Source: Cordyceps javanica (taxonomy: Eukaryota; Ascomycota; Sordariomycetes; Hypocreales; Cordycipitaceae). From it: a DNA stretch of 64,000 nt. Position numbers and translations under genes: made by a program. The stretch covers positions 186,001 through 250,000 of the forward strand of contig JAAECO010000002.1 of the NCBI GenBank assembly GCA_036850795.1. The letters run 5' to 3'. The stretch's first letter is position 1. Every line of letters starts with the position of its first letter. The notes below the pieces were generated by a model. That model ran no database searches, was not told where the DNA came from, and worked only from the letters and a program-made list of their open reading frames with translations. Below are positions 63,601 through 64,000 of this stretch, in pieces.

Positions 63601-64000
63601 GCCTTTCGCAACTCCGTGTCCACCGCGACCGAGTCGGTCACGCAGATCAAGACTGTCTCTGCCCTGTCTCTCCAGGAGGAAGTTCTGCACACCTTTCAGC
63701 GATCGCTGCGCGGCCCCTACAAAGCCACCCTCCAGTCCATCGCGTTCGGCAACTTGTGGCTCGCTGGAGCGTTCAGCATCGGCAGCTTGGTCAAGGCCTT
63801 GGCTTTCTGGTGGGGTGGGCGCCTCATTGCTCAGGGCGACATCTCGCAGACCGCCTTCTTCATCAGCATGGTGTCGCTTCTGTCTGCTGCGCAGACGAGT
63901 GGGCAGCTCTTCAGTCTCAGCCCGGATGTCACCAAGGCAGTTGTAGCTGCCCGGCGCGTGTTCGGTCTCATCTGTCCCGATGGCAAGGTTGATCATTTGA
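60691..64000 (+). CDS. ABC-B (MDR-type) transporter, 3' end outside the window
   Basis: Three exons (60691-60738, 60839-61760, 61823 to the edge) give 1049 residues before the window ends. The layout is TMD1-NBD1-TMD2-(NBD2 expected beyond). NBD1 has Walker A GGSGCGKST (about 411), Q-loop YVEQE, signature LSGGQKQR (about 556), Walker B ILILDEATAALD and H-loop CVAHRLST. About 40 extra residues lie between the Q-loop and the signature. An acidic/Lys-rich linker joins NBD1 to TMD2, which starts near FQIMKIDRTRHRV. Exon 1 is only 48 nt. The gene is divergent from the siderophore synthetase and shares its iron-type GATA sites, so export or intracellular movement of the siderophore, or of its breakdown products, is a reasonable inference. 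Multidrug efflux is the alternative. Confidence 0.88.

Overview
The window is nuclear DNA from a filamentous ascomycete, most likely a Sordariomycete and probably Hypocreales. The evidence is short introns of 44-120 bp with GTATGT/GTAAGT-type donors and CTAAC-type branch sites, pyrimidine-rich leaders, GC-rich coding DNA beside AT-rich intergenic islands, and the gene families present (GH36 alpha-galactosidase, Grr1-type F-box protein, Zn2Cys6 regulator, HET-like protein, a 14-kb non-ribosomal peptide synthetase). No tRNA, rRNA, CRISPR array or intact transposon was seen.

Layout. 1-15.9 kb holds mostly conserved genes: the tail of a possibly cell-surface protein, a secreted GH36 alpha-galactosidase (+), a Grr1-type SCF F-box/LRR protein (+), an ammonium transporter (-), peptidyl-tRNA hydrolase (-), an Rvs161/Hob3 BAR protein (+) and the decapping subunit Dcp1 (-). 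15.9-23 kb is an AT-richer island with a 1095-aa protein I cannot place (-) and a small three-exon gene for a C2-C2 zinc-binding protein (+). 23-25.9 kb is an intronless OCRL-like inositol polyphosphate 5-phosphatase (+). About 7.1 kb without a convincing gene then leads to a Zn2Cys6 transcription factor (33.0-35.1 kb, +). A class 3 lipase (-), a four-exon zinc alcohol dehydrogenase (-), a HET-like protein (-) and a multi-pass membrane protein (-) follow.

45.7-64 kb looks like a siderophore locus. A single-exon 4676-aa synthetase with the order A-T-C-A-T-C-A-T-C-T-C-T-C, the ferrichrome/ferricrocin (SidC/NPS2) layout, is transcribed divergently from an ABC-B (MDR-type) transporter that runs off the right edge. 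Their shared 958-bp promoter holds three exact copies of the 9-mer ATCTGATAA, the known binding site of the iron-responsive GATA repressor SreA/Urbs1. This predicts joint repression by iron. Ornithine hydroxylase and hydroxyornithine acyltransferase genes are not in the window.

Exon coordinates for spliced genes were worked out by eye from splice signals, frame continuity and family motifs. They have not been checked against transcripts.
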